A stretch of 37,362 nucleotides of DNA from Alphaproteobacteria bacterium (GTDB taxonomy: Bacteria; Pseudomonadota; Alphaproteobacteria; Rhodobacterales; Rhodobacteraceae), in the NCBI GenBank assembly GCA_009908505.1, contig JAAAPD010000048.1, forward strand, positions 1-37,362, written 5' to 3'. Below the pieces are notes generated by a model that had not been told where the DNA came from, did not search any database, and was given only the letters and a program-made list of their open reading frames with translations. Every line of letters begins with the position of its first letter. Position 1 is the first letter of the stretch. The position numbers and the translations under genes were made by a program. This document shows positions 1-7,534 of the stretch, one piece after another.

Positions 1-666
1 AAGCTGGGCAGTCCCACGGTGCCCATGCCGGGATATGACATCCAGATCCTGGGCGAGGACGGCACCCCCCTGCCCGCTGGCGAGCTTGGCGCCATCGCGG
101 TCAAGCTGCCGCTGCCACCGGGCACCCTGCCCACGCTGTGGAACGCCGAGGACCGGTTCCGCAAATCCTATCTCGACACCTTTCCCGGCTACTACGAAAC
201 CGGCGATGCGGGGATGATCGACGAAGACGGCTATGTCTGGATCATGGCCCGGACCGACGATGTCATCAACGTGGCCGGCCACCGCCTGTCCACAGGCGGC
301 ATGGAGGAAGTTCTGGCCAGCCACCCGGACGTTGCCGAATGTGCCGTGATCGGTGTGGCCGACGCGTTGAAGGGCCAGATGCCGTTTGGGTTCCTGTGCC
401 TGTCCAAGGGTGTGGAGCGCCCGCATGACGAGATCGTGGCCGAATGCGTCAAGCTGGTGCGGGACAGGATCGGCCCCGTCGCCGCCTTCAAGCTGGCCGT
501 TGTGGTGGATCGCCTGCCAAAGACCCGGTCGGGCAAGATCCTGCGTGGCACGATGGTTTCCATCGCCGACGGCAAGGACTTCAAGATGCCCGCCACGATC
601 GACGATCCGGCCATCCTGGACGAGATCGCCGAGGCCCTGGGAAAGGTCGGATATCCAAAGGGGTGA
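1..666 (+). CDS. prpE: Propionyl-CoA synthetase-like acyl-CoA ligase, 3' part only
   Basis: This is the C-terminal end of an AMP-forming acyl-CoA synthetase; the frame is open from base 1, so the 5' part lies outside the window. Such enzymes adenylate a carboxylic acid and transfer it to CoA. Visible signatures are YYETGDAG (the aspartate that contacts AMP ribose), the hinge and A8 region around ARTDDVINVAGHRLSTGGMEE, and KTRSGK near the C-terminus, whose last lysine is the catalytic residue of the family. The stretch LPPGTLPTLWNAEDRF and the overall pattern resemble propionate-CoA ligases more than acetate ligases, so propionyl-CoA synthetase is the best guess. The subclass is less certain because the acyl pocket is not in the window. 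A small exported protein gene follows after 31 bases. Confidence 0.85.
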   Translation, partial: KLGSPTVPMPGYDIQILGEDGTPLPAGELGAIAVKLPLPPGTLPTLWNAEDRFRKSYLDTFPGYYETGDAGMIDEDGYVWIMARTDDVINVAGHRLSTGGMEEVLASHPDVAECAVIGVADALKGQMPFGFLCLSKGVERPHDEIVAECVKLVRDRIGPVAAFKLAVVVDRLPKTRSGKILRGTMVSIADGKDFKMPATIDDPAILDEIAEALGKVGYPKG

Positions 667-697
667 CAGCGCCGGACGACGCTCTATCTCTGTGTTC

Positions 698-1231
698 ATG
701 AGAGGGATTGTCGTCTTGCTGCTCGCTGTGCTTGCCGGGTCCCCGGGACGAGCGGATATGCTGATCGAGGATTTTACCGGCGAGGCCGCCGCGCGTTGGT
801 CGTTCTTTACCGACAGGGTCATGGGCGGCCGGTCGGAGGGGCGGGCCGTGATCGGCGGCACCCCGCCCCATCTGCACCTGACAGGCACGGTCAGCACGGC
901 CAATAACGGGGGCTTCATACAGGCGCGGCAGCGACTGGATGGCCTGCCCCCGGACACGACCGCGCTGACTGTTACGACCCGCGGGGACGGTCAAACCTAC
1001 TATGTCCACCTGCGCGGCACGGCGACTCGCCTGCCCTGGCAGTTCTACCAGGCCAGTTTTACCGCGCCGCGCGACTACTGGGCCGATATCACCGTGCCGC
1101 TGACCGCCTTCACAGCCTCGGGCGGTCGTTTGCCGCCGCTCGAGGCGTCCGATATTCGGTCGATCGCCCTTGTGGCCTATGGCCGCGACCACATGGCCGA
1201 CCTGGCGGTGTCGCGTATCGGTGCAGACTGA
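698..1231 (+). CDS. Exported CIA30-domain protein
   Basis: A 177-residue protein with an N-terminal signal peptide (MRGIVVLLLAVLAGSPGRA, predicted cleavage after residue 19), followed by a beta-sandwich of the CIA30 / NADH-ubiquinone oxidoreductase intermediate-associated protein 30 type. The hallmark is the early FFTDRVMGGRSEG motif; later come TYYVHLRGTATRLPWQFYQASF and a C-terminal ALVAYGRDHMADLAVSRI strand. In mitochondria CIA30 helps assemble complex I. Bacterial homologues are mostly uncharacterised, and the signal peptide places this one in the periplasm, so a complex I role should not be assumed. The ATG at 698 was chosen because it directly precedes the signal peptide. It follows the acyl-CoA ligase by 31 bases and may be cotranscribed with it. 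Confidence 0.8.
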   Translation: MRGIVVLLLAVLAGSPGRADMLIEDFTGEAAARWSFFTDRVMGGRSEGRAVIGGTPPHLHLTGTVSTANNGGFIQARQRLDGLPPDTTALTVTTRGDGQTYYVHLRGTATRLPWQFYQASFTAPRDYWADITVPLTAFTASGGRLPPLEASDIRSIALVAYGRDHMADLAVSRIGAD

Positions 1232-1283
1232 GACCGGGTCGGACGGCCAGAGCCGCGCCTGCCGGGCACGGCGGCTTGCGGTT

Positions 1284-2057
1284 TCAGGCGAATTGTTCGC
1301 GGATCAACCGCTCCTCCAGCCCGTGGCCGGGATCGAACAGCAAACGGTGCGACACGTCCTCGGCCGATTGCACGCGCACCTGGGCCACGTTGGGCACCGA
1401 CTTGCCATCCGCATCCGCCATCACCGGGCGACGTTCGGGGTTGGTCACTTCGAACAGCACCTCCGCCGCCTTGGGCAGAAGCGCCCCGCGCCAGCGGCGG
1501 GGCCGGAACGCGGCCACCGCCGTCAGGGCCAGTACATCCGACCCGATGGGCAGGATCGGGCCGTGGGCCGAATAGTTGTAGGCCGTCGATCCGGCGGGCG
1601 TGGCGACAAGCGCCCCGTCACAGACCAGGTCGGCCATGCGCAGCTTGCCGTCCACGTGGATGCGCAGCTTGGCCGCCTGCGGCCCGGCGCGCAGCAGCGA
1701 TACCTCGTTGATGGCCAGCGCGTCATGGGTACTGCCATCGACACAGGTGGCCTTCATGCGCAACGGATTGATCACCGCTTCCTCGGCGCGTGCCAGCCGC
1801 TCGCGCAGACCGTTCTCGGCATATTCATTCATCAGAAAGCCGACCGTCCCCCGGTTCATGCCGTAGACGGGCGCCTGAAGGTGCTGGGTCCGGTGCAACG
1901 TGTCCAGCATGAAGCCGTCGCCGCCAAGGGCAACAATGATTTCGGCTCGGTCCTCGGGCACGGCGCCGTAACGGTTGGCCAGCGCCGTGGCGGCCTGTTT
2001 GGCGATGGGCGCATCACTGGCGACGAAAGCAAGATCAGGGGCGGGGTTCGGGGCCAT
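1284..2057 (-). CDS. nadK: NAD kinase
   Basis: A 257-residue ATP-NAD kinase, the cytosolic enzyme that phosphorylates NAD to NADP. The family's diagnostic GGDG motif lies at residues 45-48 ([13 protein letters not shown]), followed by [15 protein letters not shown], the INEVSLLR strand and the [18 protein letters not shown] segment, which corresponds to the conserved nucleotide-binding loop. Length is typical of short alphaproteobacterial NAD kinases. The frame stays open upstream to 2141, but the ATG at 2057 gives the usual start just before the first beta strand (LAFVAS). It is divergent from glyA, with about 190 bases between the two starts. Its 3' end is convergent with the CIA30 gene. 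Confidence 0.93.
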   Translation of the reverse strand: MAPNPAPDLAFVASDAPIAKQAATALANRYGAVPEDRAEIIVALGGDGFMLDTLHRTQHLQAPVYGMNRGTVGFLMNEYAENGLRERLARAEEAVINPLRMKATCVDGSTHDALAINEVSLLRAGPQAAKLRIHVDGKLRMADLVCDGALVATPAGSTAYNYSAHGPILPIGSDVLALTAVAAFRPRRWRGALLPKAAEVLFEVTNPERRPVMADADGKSVPNVAQVRVQSAEDVSHRLLFDPGHGLEERLIREQFA

Positions 2058-2251
2058 GGGTCCATCCGTTGTTTCCCGATACTTGTCCGATGCGCCGAAA
2101 GGAAACGCAATCCCCCCGGGGATACCGCTATCGGACGCCAATCGGTGTCCCTGCGTCGCTTTGGGCCTTTCACGTCGCCGATTTGCCCCATATCAAACCC
2201 CACAATGACTGCCGGCCGGAACCGAACCGGCATCCGCCAAGGAGGACAAAC

Positions 2252-3547
2252 ATGACCAATTCAACCAAGACCGACGGGTTTTTCACCGAACCGCTTTCCT
2301 CGCGCGATCCCGAAATCTGGGGCGCCATCCAGAAGGAGCTGGGCCGCCAGCGCCACGAGATTGAGCTGATCGCCTCCGAGAACATCGTCTCGGCGGCCGT
2401 GATGCAGGCGCAGGGGTCGGTCATGACCAACAAGTATGCCGAGGGCTATCCCGGGCGCCGCTACTATGGCGGTTGCCAATACGTTGACATCGCCGAGAAC
2501 CTGGCCATCGAACGCGCCTGCGAGCTGTTCGACTGCCAGTTCGCCAACGTGCAACCCAATTCCGGTAGCCAGGCGAACCAGGGCGTGTACACTGCGCTGC
2601 TCAAGCCCGGCGACACGATCCTGGGGATGAGTCTCGATGCCGGCGGCCACCTGACCCACGGTGCCAAGCCGAACCAGTCGGGCAAGTGGTTCAACGCCGT
2701 TCAATACGGCGTGCGCCAGCAGGACAGCCAGATCGACTATGACCAGATCCAGCAGCTGGCAACCGAACACCAGCCCAAGATGATCATAGCCGGCGGCTCG
2801 GCCATTCCGCGGATCATCGACTTTGCCCGCATGCGCGAGATCGCCGACAGCGTGGGCGCCTACCTTCTGGTGGACATGGCGCACTTCGCGGGCCTCGTGG
2901 CGGCGGGCCTCTACCCCTCGCCCTTCCCGCATGCGCATGTGGCGACCTCGACCACCCACAAGACCCTGCGCGGCCCGCGCGGTGGCCTGATCGTCACCAA
3001 TGACGAGGACATCGCCAAGAAGTGCAACTCGGCCATCTTCCCCGGCATCCAGGGCGGGCCGCTCATGCATGTTATCGCCGGCAAGGCCGTGGCCTTCGGA
3101 GAGGCGCTGCGCCCCGAGTTCAAGTCCTACCAGGAGCAGGTGGTCAAGAACGCCCAGGCCCTGGCCGACCAGCTGATGCAGGGCGGACTGGACATCGTCA
3201 CCGGCGGCACGGACAGCCACGTGATGCTGGTGGACTTGCGCCCCAAGGGCGTTAAGGGCAACGTCACCGAAAAGGCGCTGGAACGGGCCAGCATCACCTG
3301 CAACAAGAACGGCATCCCGTTCGATCCCGAGAAACCCATGGTGACCAGCGGCATTCGCCTCGGCTCCCCCGCCGGCACCACGCGCGGTTTCGGCGAGGCC
3401 GAGTTCCGCCAGATCGCCGACTGGATCACCGAGGTGGTCGACGGGCTGGCCGCCCATGGCGAAGACGGCAACGGCGCGGTCGAAGCCAAGGTGAAGGCCG
3501 AGGTCGAGGCCCTGTGCGAGAACTTCCCGCTTTACCCTGACCTTTGA
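2252..3547 (+). CDS. glyA: Serine hydroxymethyltransferase
   Basis: A 431-residue PLP enzyme that interconverts serine plus tetrahydrofolate with glycine plus 5,10-methylene-THF, the main source of one-carbon units. Family motifs are [11 protein letters not shown] near the N-terminus, [15 protein letters not shown], the HLTHG loop, [12 protein letters not shown] with the PLP-contacting aspartate, and [13 protein letters not shown], in which K237 forms the Schiff base with PLP. The frame extends upstream, but the ATG at 2252 follows a strong AAGGAGG site at about 2239-2245 and gives normal family length. A short GCCGG/CCGGC hairpin (2215-2231) precedes the binding site. I saw no glycine riboswitch. 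A stem-loop follows the stop. metF, about 13 kb away, uses the methylene-THF made here. Confidence 0.97.
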   Translation: MTNSTKTDGFFTEPLSSRDPEIWGAIQKELGRQRHEIELIASENIVSAAVMQAQGSVMTNKYAEGYPGRRYYGGCQYVDIAENLAIERACELFDCQFANVQPNSGSQANQGVYTALLKPGDTILGMSLDAGGHLTHGAKPNQSGKWFNAVQYGVRQQDSQIDYDQIQQLATEHQPKMIIAGGSAIPRIIDFARMREIADSVGAYLLVDMAHFAGLVAAGLYPSPFPHAHVATSTTHKTLRGPRGGLIVTNDEDIAKKCNSAIFPGIQGGPLMHVIAGKAVAFGEALRPEFKSYQEQVVKNAQALADQLMQGGLDIVTGGTDSHVMLVDLRPKGVKGNVTEKALERASITCNKNGIPFDPEKPMVTSGIRLGSPAGTTRGFGEAEFRQIADWITEVVDGLAAHGEDGNGAVEAKVKAEVEALCENFPLYPDL

Positions 3548-3555
3548 GGCGAATG

Positions 3556-3583
3556 CGCCTGCCCCGTCGCATCGGGGCGGGCG
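3556..3583 (+). terminator. Stem-loop between glyA and the convergent GNAT-like gene
   Basis: An 11-bp stem (3556-3566 with 3573-3583) and a 6-base loop lie directly after the glyA stop. One pair is T60:G79, which is a wobble only in plus-strand RNA and a mismatch on the other strand, so the structure favours glyA mRNA. There is no U-tract after it, so it may act as a weak or factor-assisted terminator or as a 3'-end stabiliser. Confidence 0.55.
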
Positions 3584-4696
3584 TCACAACGCCTTGCGAA
3601 AAAGATGCAGGCGGTGCATCGCCTGTGCCCCCGCCTTTTCCCGCTGGGCCAGGGAGGCGCCGTTTTCATCCGCGATCCAGGTATTGCCGATCATGCTATA
3701 GCCGGCCGCCTGAGCCCGCGTGAAGACATGGTGCAACAACAGCGGATTGACCCCCTGCCCCTGCAGGTCGGGCACGACACCGGCAAAGATCAGCACCGCG
3801 CGGCGATTTGTCCAGCGATGGCGCAGGAAATGCCAGGGCGCGGCCATCCCCAGACGCGAGCGCACCCGCCGCAGGAACGGATTGAGGTCCGGCACGCATA
3901 TGATGCAGCCCACGGGCGCGCCCCGCCGGTGCAGGATCGCCGAGATGCGCGGGTCCATCACCCATTTCATATCCTTGGCCTGGAATTGGAATTCCTCGGC
4001 CGAGACGGGGACGAACATGGGGTTTTCCGCGAAACTGGCATTCAGGACCTGACGGGCCTCTTCCATGCGCCGGGGGATGGTCCGCCGTTTGATCGGGGCA
4101 AAGGTGAAGTCGGGATCGTCCAGCAGGGCCTTTTGCTTGGGCCCCAGGCGCGGCGGCGGGCTGTTTTGCACATCGACCTCGAAGGTCGTCATCGGAAATA
4201 GCGGCGCATAGCCATTGGCCGCAAGCAGACCAGGCAGGTGCGGCGGCGACCAGACCTGGTCGAGATAGGGGGCGTGGTCGAAGCCCCTGGTGACGACCCC
4301 GATCTGTTGCATGGCTGTCAGGTTGAAATTCCCCGCGATCTCGGTCAGGCTCCGCGACCGGCACCAATCCTCGGCGGCGCCGAGAAGGGCCGCGGCAGCC
4401 TCGGGGTCGTCGGCGCAGTCGAAATAACCGAAATAGCCCCGCCGTTCCGAGAAAAGCCGGTTGGAGGCGCCATGTTCATGCGCCGTGATCCGGCCCAGAA
4501 CCCTGCCATCCCGGTGGGCGGTGAAAAACGCCAACGCCCCCTCGCCCGCGCCGCACATCAAGGGGTTGCGCCGGGCATCGAGAAACCGTTCCAGGTCGGC
4601 GCGAAGCGGCGAGACATAGGGTGAGTCCGGCCCGTAGGCCTGAAAGGGAGCGTCGAAAAAGGCGTCGAAATCGCCCGTCTTCAAGGTCACACTCAT
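3584..4696 (-). CDS. GNAT-like N-acetyltransferase domain protein
   Basis: A 370-residue protein whose C-terminal third looks like a GNAT acyltransferase fold. The segment GVVPDLQGQGVNPLLLHHVF matches the acetyl-CoA pyrophosphate-binding Q/R-x-x-G-x-G/A motif, after a strand (RAVLIFAGV) of the type usual before it. The N-terminal half (PYVSPLRADLERFLD, GRITAHEHGASN, GYFGYFDCADDP) resembles a second, more divergent acetyltransferase-like half found in long conserved bacterial proteins of about 370-390 residues, normally annotated only as hypothetical or GNAT. The substrate is unknown. It lies downstream of the MttB-family gene on the same strand, separated by 129 bases that hold two inverted repeats, so cotranscription is possible but not obvious. 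Confidence 0.7.
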   Translation of the reverse strand: MSVTLKTGDFDAFFDAPFQAYGPDSPYVSPLRADLERFLDARRNPLMCGAGEGALAFFTAHRDGRVLGRITAHEHGASNRLFSERRGYFGYFDCADDPEAAAALLGAAEDWCRSRSLTEIAGNFNLTAMQQIGVVTRGFDHAPYLDQVWSPPHLPGLLAANGYAPLFPMTTFEVDVQNSPPPRLGPKQKALLDDPDFTFAPIKRRTIPRRMEEARQVLNASFAENPMFVPVSAEEFQFQAKDMKWVMDPRISAILHRRGAPVGCIICVPDLNPFLRRVRSRLGMAAPWHFLRHRWTNRRAVLIFAGVVPDLQGQGVNPLLLHHVFTRAQAAGYSMIGNTWIADENGASLAQREKAGAQAMHRLHLFRKAL

Positions 4697-4767
4697 GGGC
4701 GAACTCGCATACCATTGCTGTCACATCGGTAAGCCTAACCGCCCGGTGCCGCCCTGACCAGCGTGGA

Positions 4768-4787
4768 CCGAATTTCAGGACATTCGG
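4768..4787. repeat. Inverted repeat CCGAAT-N8-ATTCGG
   Basis: Perfect 6-base arms (4768-4773 and 4782-4787) lie in the 129-base space between the MttB-family gene and the GNAT-like gene. It sits 71 bases upstream of the GNAT-like start, so it could be an operator or part of the MttB mRNA 3' end. The arm junction shares GAATTTC with the neighbouring longer palindrome. Confidence 0.5.
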
Positions 4788-4790
4788 CGG

Positions 4791-4816
4791 GGATGGAAAT
4801 TCTGGAATTTCCATCC
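4791..4816. repeat. 26-bp palindrome just after the MttB-family stop codon
   Basis: Two perfect 12-base arms (4791-4802 and 4805-4816, GGATGGAAATTC and its complement) are separated by TG. It begins 9 bases after the stop codon of the minus-strand MttB-family gene. No U-tract follows in that direction, so it is not a textbook terminator. A dyad operator or a 3'-end stabilising hairpin are alternatives. Confidence 0.7.
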
Positions 4817-4825
4817 GTCCCAGCC

Positions 4826-6385
4826 TCAGAAATCGGTTGGTGCGCCGCCTTCAGACTTGCGCCGTTCGACAAAGGCCGACAATTCCTCGCGCACCGCGAT
4901 ATCCATCGGTGGCTCCTCGAAATTCGCAATGATCTCCTTGAACATCGAATGCGCCCGCTCGGCGGTCCAGACTCCCCCGGCCAGTTCCCAGGCCTCGAAA
5001 TTGCGCCAATCCGACAGGAAGGGCGAATAGAACGCCTGTTCATAGCGGTCCTGCGTGTGCTGGACGCCGAAATAGTGCCCGTTGGGGCCGACCTCGGCGA
5101 TAGTTTCGACCGCGATACTGTCGGGGCCCGTATCCACGATGGCCGGTTCGAAATAGCGCTGGATCATCTGGATCACTTCGCAATCCATGATGAATTTCTC
5201 GGGGCTGGCGATCAGCCCGCCCTCCAGCCAGCCGGCCGCGTGGTAGACCATGTTGGTGCCCGATTGCACCGCCGACCAAAGCGAATTGGAGCTTTCCCAC
5301 ATGGCCTGCCCGTCGGGGATGTTGGCCGCGCAGACCCCCGAGGCCCGCATCGGCAACCCGTAGAACCGCGCCATCTGGCCGGTCATCTGGGTGGCACGCA
5401 TGTATTCCGGCGTGCCGAAGGCCGGCGCGCCCGATTTCATGTCCACGTTCGAGGTGAATGTGCCGATGACACAGGCCGCACCGGGCGCGACATACTGGAA
5501 CAGCGCGATGGCCGACAGCGACTCGGCCAGCGACAGCGCCACGGCCCCCGACATGGTGACCGGCGCCATGGCCCCGGCCAGGGTGAAGGGTGACACCACA
5601 ACAGCCTGCCCCCGGCGCACGCAGCGCAGGCAGCCGTCGATCATCGGGATGTCGTGCTTGAGCGGCGAGGTGGAGTTGATGTTGGTGTACATGTAGGGTT
5701 TGCGGCGGAAATCCTCCTCGGAGAGGCCGTTGGCGATCTTCACCATCTCCATCACGTCCTCGACGCGTTCGCGGCCCAGTGAATAGGCATGCATGACCTT
5801 GTCGGTCAGAGTCAGCTTGTCGAACAGCACGTCAAGGTGCCTTACGCTGGCATGGGTATCCACCGGTTCCACGGGGTAGCCACCAGCGAAGTGGATACAG
5901 TTGAAAAACTGCGTGAGGCGCAGCAGGTTGGCACATTGTTCCCGGTTGCCCGAGACTTTCCGACCGATCTCCAGGTCGTAATAGTTGGGCGGCGAGGACA
6001 CGTTGCCGAACAGGATATGACCGTCCCCCAGCGTGATGTCGTGGGCGGGGTTGCGCGCGGCAATATCGAAACTTGCCGGGGCCTTGGCGATCATCTCCAT
6101 GACCCAGTCGCGGCCGATCTTCACATTGGTGCCGTCGACCGTGCAGCCCGCCTGCTTGAATAGCTCCAGCGCCTCTTCGTTCAGGAACTCGATCCCGATC
6201 TCTTCGAGGATGCGCATGGCACCGTCATGGATCGCCGCGACGCCATCCGGCCCCAGCGGTTCGGTCGGGGCATCGGTATTGCGCGGCAGGCGCCACGGCA
6301 TCTGGTTGATCTGAAGGCCGCCCCGGCGGGCGGTGTTGGCGGCACGGCCACCGGATCGACGGCGGCGGGTCGGTGCGTCGGGCAT
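4826..6385 (-). CDS. MttB-superfamily (trimethylamine methyltransferase-like) protein, non-pyrrolysine
   Basis: A 519-residue member of the MttB superfamily, named for the archaeal trimethylamine:corrinoid methyltransferase. The frame is read through without an amber codon, so it is one of the many homologues lacking pyrrolysine; characterised members of that group transfer methyl from quaternary amines such as glycine betaine to a corrinoid protein. Family features include GAMRILEEIGIEFLNEEALELFKQAG near the N-terminus, NSTSPLKHD, the glycine-rich GVCAANIPDGQAMWESS region and VGPNGHYFGVQHT. The ATG at 6385 was chosen because AGGAGG lies a few bases upstream; an in-frame start at 6451 has no such site. 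The N-terminus has an RRRR-rich tail. No cognate corrinoid protein or reactivase is in the window, so the substrate is open. Confidence 0.85.
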   Translation of the reverse strand: MPDAPTRRRRSGGRAANTARRGGLQINQMPWRLPRNTDAPTEPLGPDGVAAIHDGAMRILEEIGIEFLNEEALELFKQAGCTVDGTNVKIGRDWVMEMIAKAPASFDIAARNPAHDITLGDGHILFGNVSSPPNYYDLEIGRKVSGNREQCANLLRLTQFFNCIHFAGGYPVEPVDTHASVRHLDVLFDKLTLTDKVMHAYSLGRERVEDVMEMVKIANGLSEEDFRRKPYMYTNINSTSPLKHDIPMIDGCLRCVRRGQAVVVSPFTLAGAMAPVTMSGAVALSLAESLSAIALFQYVAPGAACVIGTFTSNVDMKSGAPAFGTPEYMRATQMTGQMARFYGLPMRASGVCAANIPDGQAMWESSNSLWSAVQSGTNMVYHAAGWLEGGLIASPEKFIMDCEVIQMIQRYFEPAIVDTGPDSIAVETIAEVGPNGHYFGVQHTQDRYEQAFYSPFLSDWRNFEAWELAGGVWTAERAHSMFKEIIANFEEPPMDIAVREELSAFVERRKSEGGAPTDF

Positions 6386-6472
6386 GAATCCTCCTGTCCT
6401 GTCCCGCAAATCTGACAGGCGGGGCGACGCTTGCGATGCGTTTTGCGACATTTTGCGTCGCGGACAGAAGGA

Positions 6473-7162
6473 TCAGCGCCCCAGCCAGACCGGAAGCTGC
6501 GCGATGGACGGCAGCACGACGTCGGCATACCGGGCAAGCGCGGCGTGGTCGGCAGGCCCCGTCAGCACGCCGATACAGGTCATCCCCGCCGCCCGCCCCG
6601 CCACGAGGTCGTGGGTGCTGTCCCCGATCATGGCGCAGGCGGCGGGGTCCAGCCCGACACTTTCGGCAAAGGCCAGCAATGGGCCGGAATCGGGCTTGTG
6701 CCCGTGGCCGCTGTCGAAACCGGCGATGAAGTCGAACAGCCCCTCGACCCCTGCCGCCCCCAAATGCGCGCGCGCCGGTGCCTCGGCATCGTTGGTCATG
6801 ACGCCAAGGCGATAGCCATCGGCGACCATCGACGACAAAAGCGGCGCAAGCGGCGCCGCCTCGACCTGCGGGGCGGCCGCGGCGGCCGCATTCATGCGCG
6901 CAACAAGGGCCGGTTTGCGTTGTGAAGGCAGAAGCGGCAGGATCGCCTCGGCAACCTCGTCTGCCGTGCGGGCGATGACCAGGCTGTCGGCGCGGAACCG
7001 GCCCGTCTGCAGGTCATATCCCAGAACGTCGGCCAGCGCTGCCAGCAAGGTGGGATCATTGCCCGCTTCCTGCTGCAAAAGGCGGCGTGTCCAGGCACCC
7101 CAAGTCGCCTGGAAATCGAACAGCGTGCCATCCTTGTCGAACAATAGGCCTGCGATGCGCAT
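6473..7162 (-). CDS. HAD-family phosphatase, phosphoglycolate phosphatase-like
   Basis: A 229-residue haloacid dehalogenase-superfamily hydrolase. Motif I is FDKDGTL with nucleophile D9 and acid/base D11; motif II is the VMTND segment; motif III/IV are KPDSGPLL and MIGDSTHDLVAGRAAGM. The helical cap between motifs I and II makes it subfamily I, the group that includes phosphoglycolate phosphatase and beta-phosphoglucomutase-like enzymes. The exact substrate cannot be read from sequence. A run of alanines lies in the cap (MNAAAAAAPQVEAAPLAP). The start at 7162 directly precedes MRIAGLLFDKDGT, and it begins one base before the stop of the upstream DUF3572 gene, so the two are almost certainly cotranscribed. 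Confidence 0.85.
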   Translation of the reverse strand: MRIAGLLFDKDGTLFDFQATWGAWTRRLLQQEAGNDPTLLAALADVLGYDLQTGRFRADSLVIARTADEVAEAILPLLPSQRKPALVARMNAAAAAAPQVEAAPLAPLLSSMVADGYRLGVMTNDAEAPARAHLGAAGVEGLFDFIAGFDSGHGHKPDSGPLLAFAESVGLDPAACAMIGDSTHDLVAGRAAGMTCIGVLTGPADHAALARYADVVLPSIAQLPVWLGR

Positions 7163-7163
7163 G

Positions 7164-7442
7164 TCAGGTCCAGTGCACCTGTTCGGCACCGGGCAAGGCA
7201 TAGCGTGCCCTTAACGGGTCTTCATACTTCAGGTTGTTTGCGTCACAAAATGCCACAACCCAAGCGTCATCCATGGTGATGAATTCCAAAACGGAGACCA
7301 GGAAGGCGGGATCTTGCGCAAGGCGACGCAGATCTTCGGGCGCCGCCCCCGAAGACCCAAGAAAAACAGGGCAAAGGTCATCGTTTCCGGCCAGCCAGCC
7401 AAGGGCCTGGATCGCAATTTTTTCGGCCTGTTCACGTTTCAT
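7164..7442 (-). CDS. DUF3572 family protein
   Basis: A 92-residue protein matching the alphaproteobacterial DUF3572 family: it opens with MKREQAEKIAIQALGWLAGND and continues with FLGSSGAAPEDLRRLAQDPAFL and VLEFITMDDAWVVAFC. It is predicted to be a small soluble helical protein, with no catalytic motif I can name. In several alphaproteobacteria this family sits beside divK/pleD; here it is divergent from pleD across about 90 bases, which supports an association, but its function is unknown. The HAD phosphatase follows with a 1-base gap. Confidence 0.85.
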   Translation of the reverse strand: MKREQAEKIAIQALGWLAGNDDLCPVFLGSSGAAPEDLRRLAQDPAFLVSVLEFITMDDAWVVAFCDANNLKYEDPLRARYALPGAEQVHWT

Positions 7443-7462
7443 TTGCCCTGTTTACCCCCGCG

Positions 7463-7473
7463 GAAACTGTTTC
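7463..7473. promoter_or_regulatory. Dyad GAAAC-T-GTTTC between DUF3572 and pleD
   Basis: A perfect 11-bp dyad lies in the divergent promoter region, about 20 bases from the DUF3572 start and 60 from the pleD start. It could be an operator serving both genes. No known regulator is assigned to it. Confidence 0.35.
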
Positions 7474-7504
7474 TTAACGATTTGGCCGGCAATTTGTCCC
7501 AGGG

Positions 7505-7518
7505 AAGGCGAACGCCTT
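7505..7518 (+). promoter_or_regulatory. Small hairpin next to the pleD ribosome binding site
   Basis: AAGGCG-AA-CGCCTT is a perfect 14-bp palindrome that would fold as a 5-bp stem with a GAAC loop in the pleD leader. It ends 4 bases before the GAGGAAAG ribosome binding site at 7523-7530. Confidence 0.4.
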
Positions 7519-7534
7519 GAATGAGGAAAGCAGA

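Noticed and set aside
1170..2255. Plus-strand open frame opposite nadK
   Set aside because: NAD kinase on the minus strand has GGDG and the other family motifs; the plus frame shows none.
2261..3457. Open frame of 398 codons opposite glyA
   Set aside because: It is antisense to serine hydroxymethyltransferase with no family motif.
6863..6900. GC-rich repeat with GCGGCCGC units
   Set aside because: It encodes the alanine run of the HAD protein's cap; simple codon repetition explains it.
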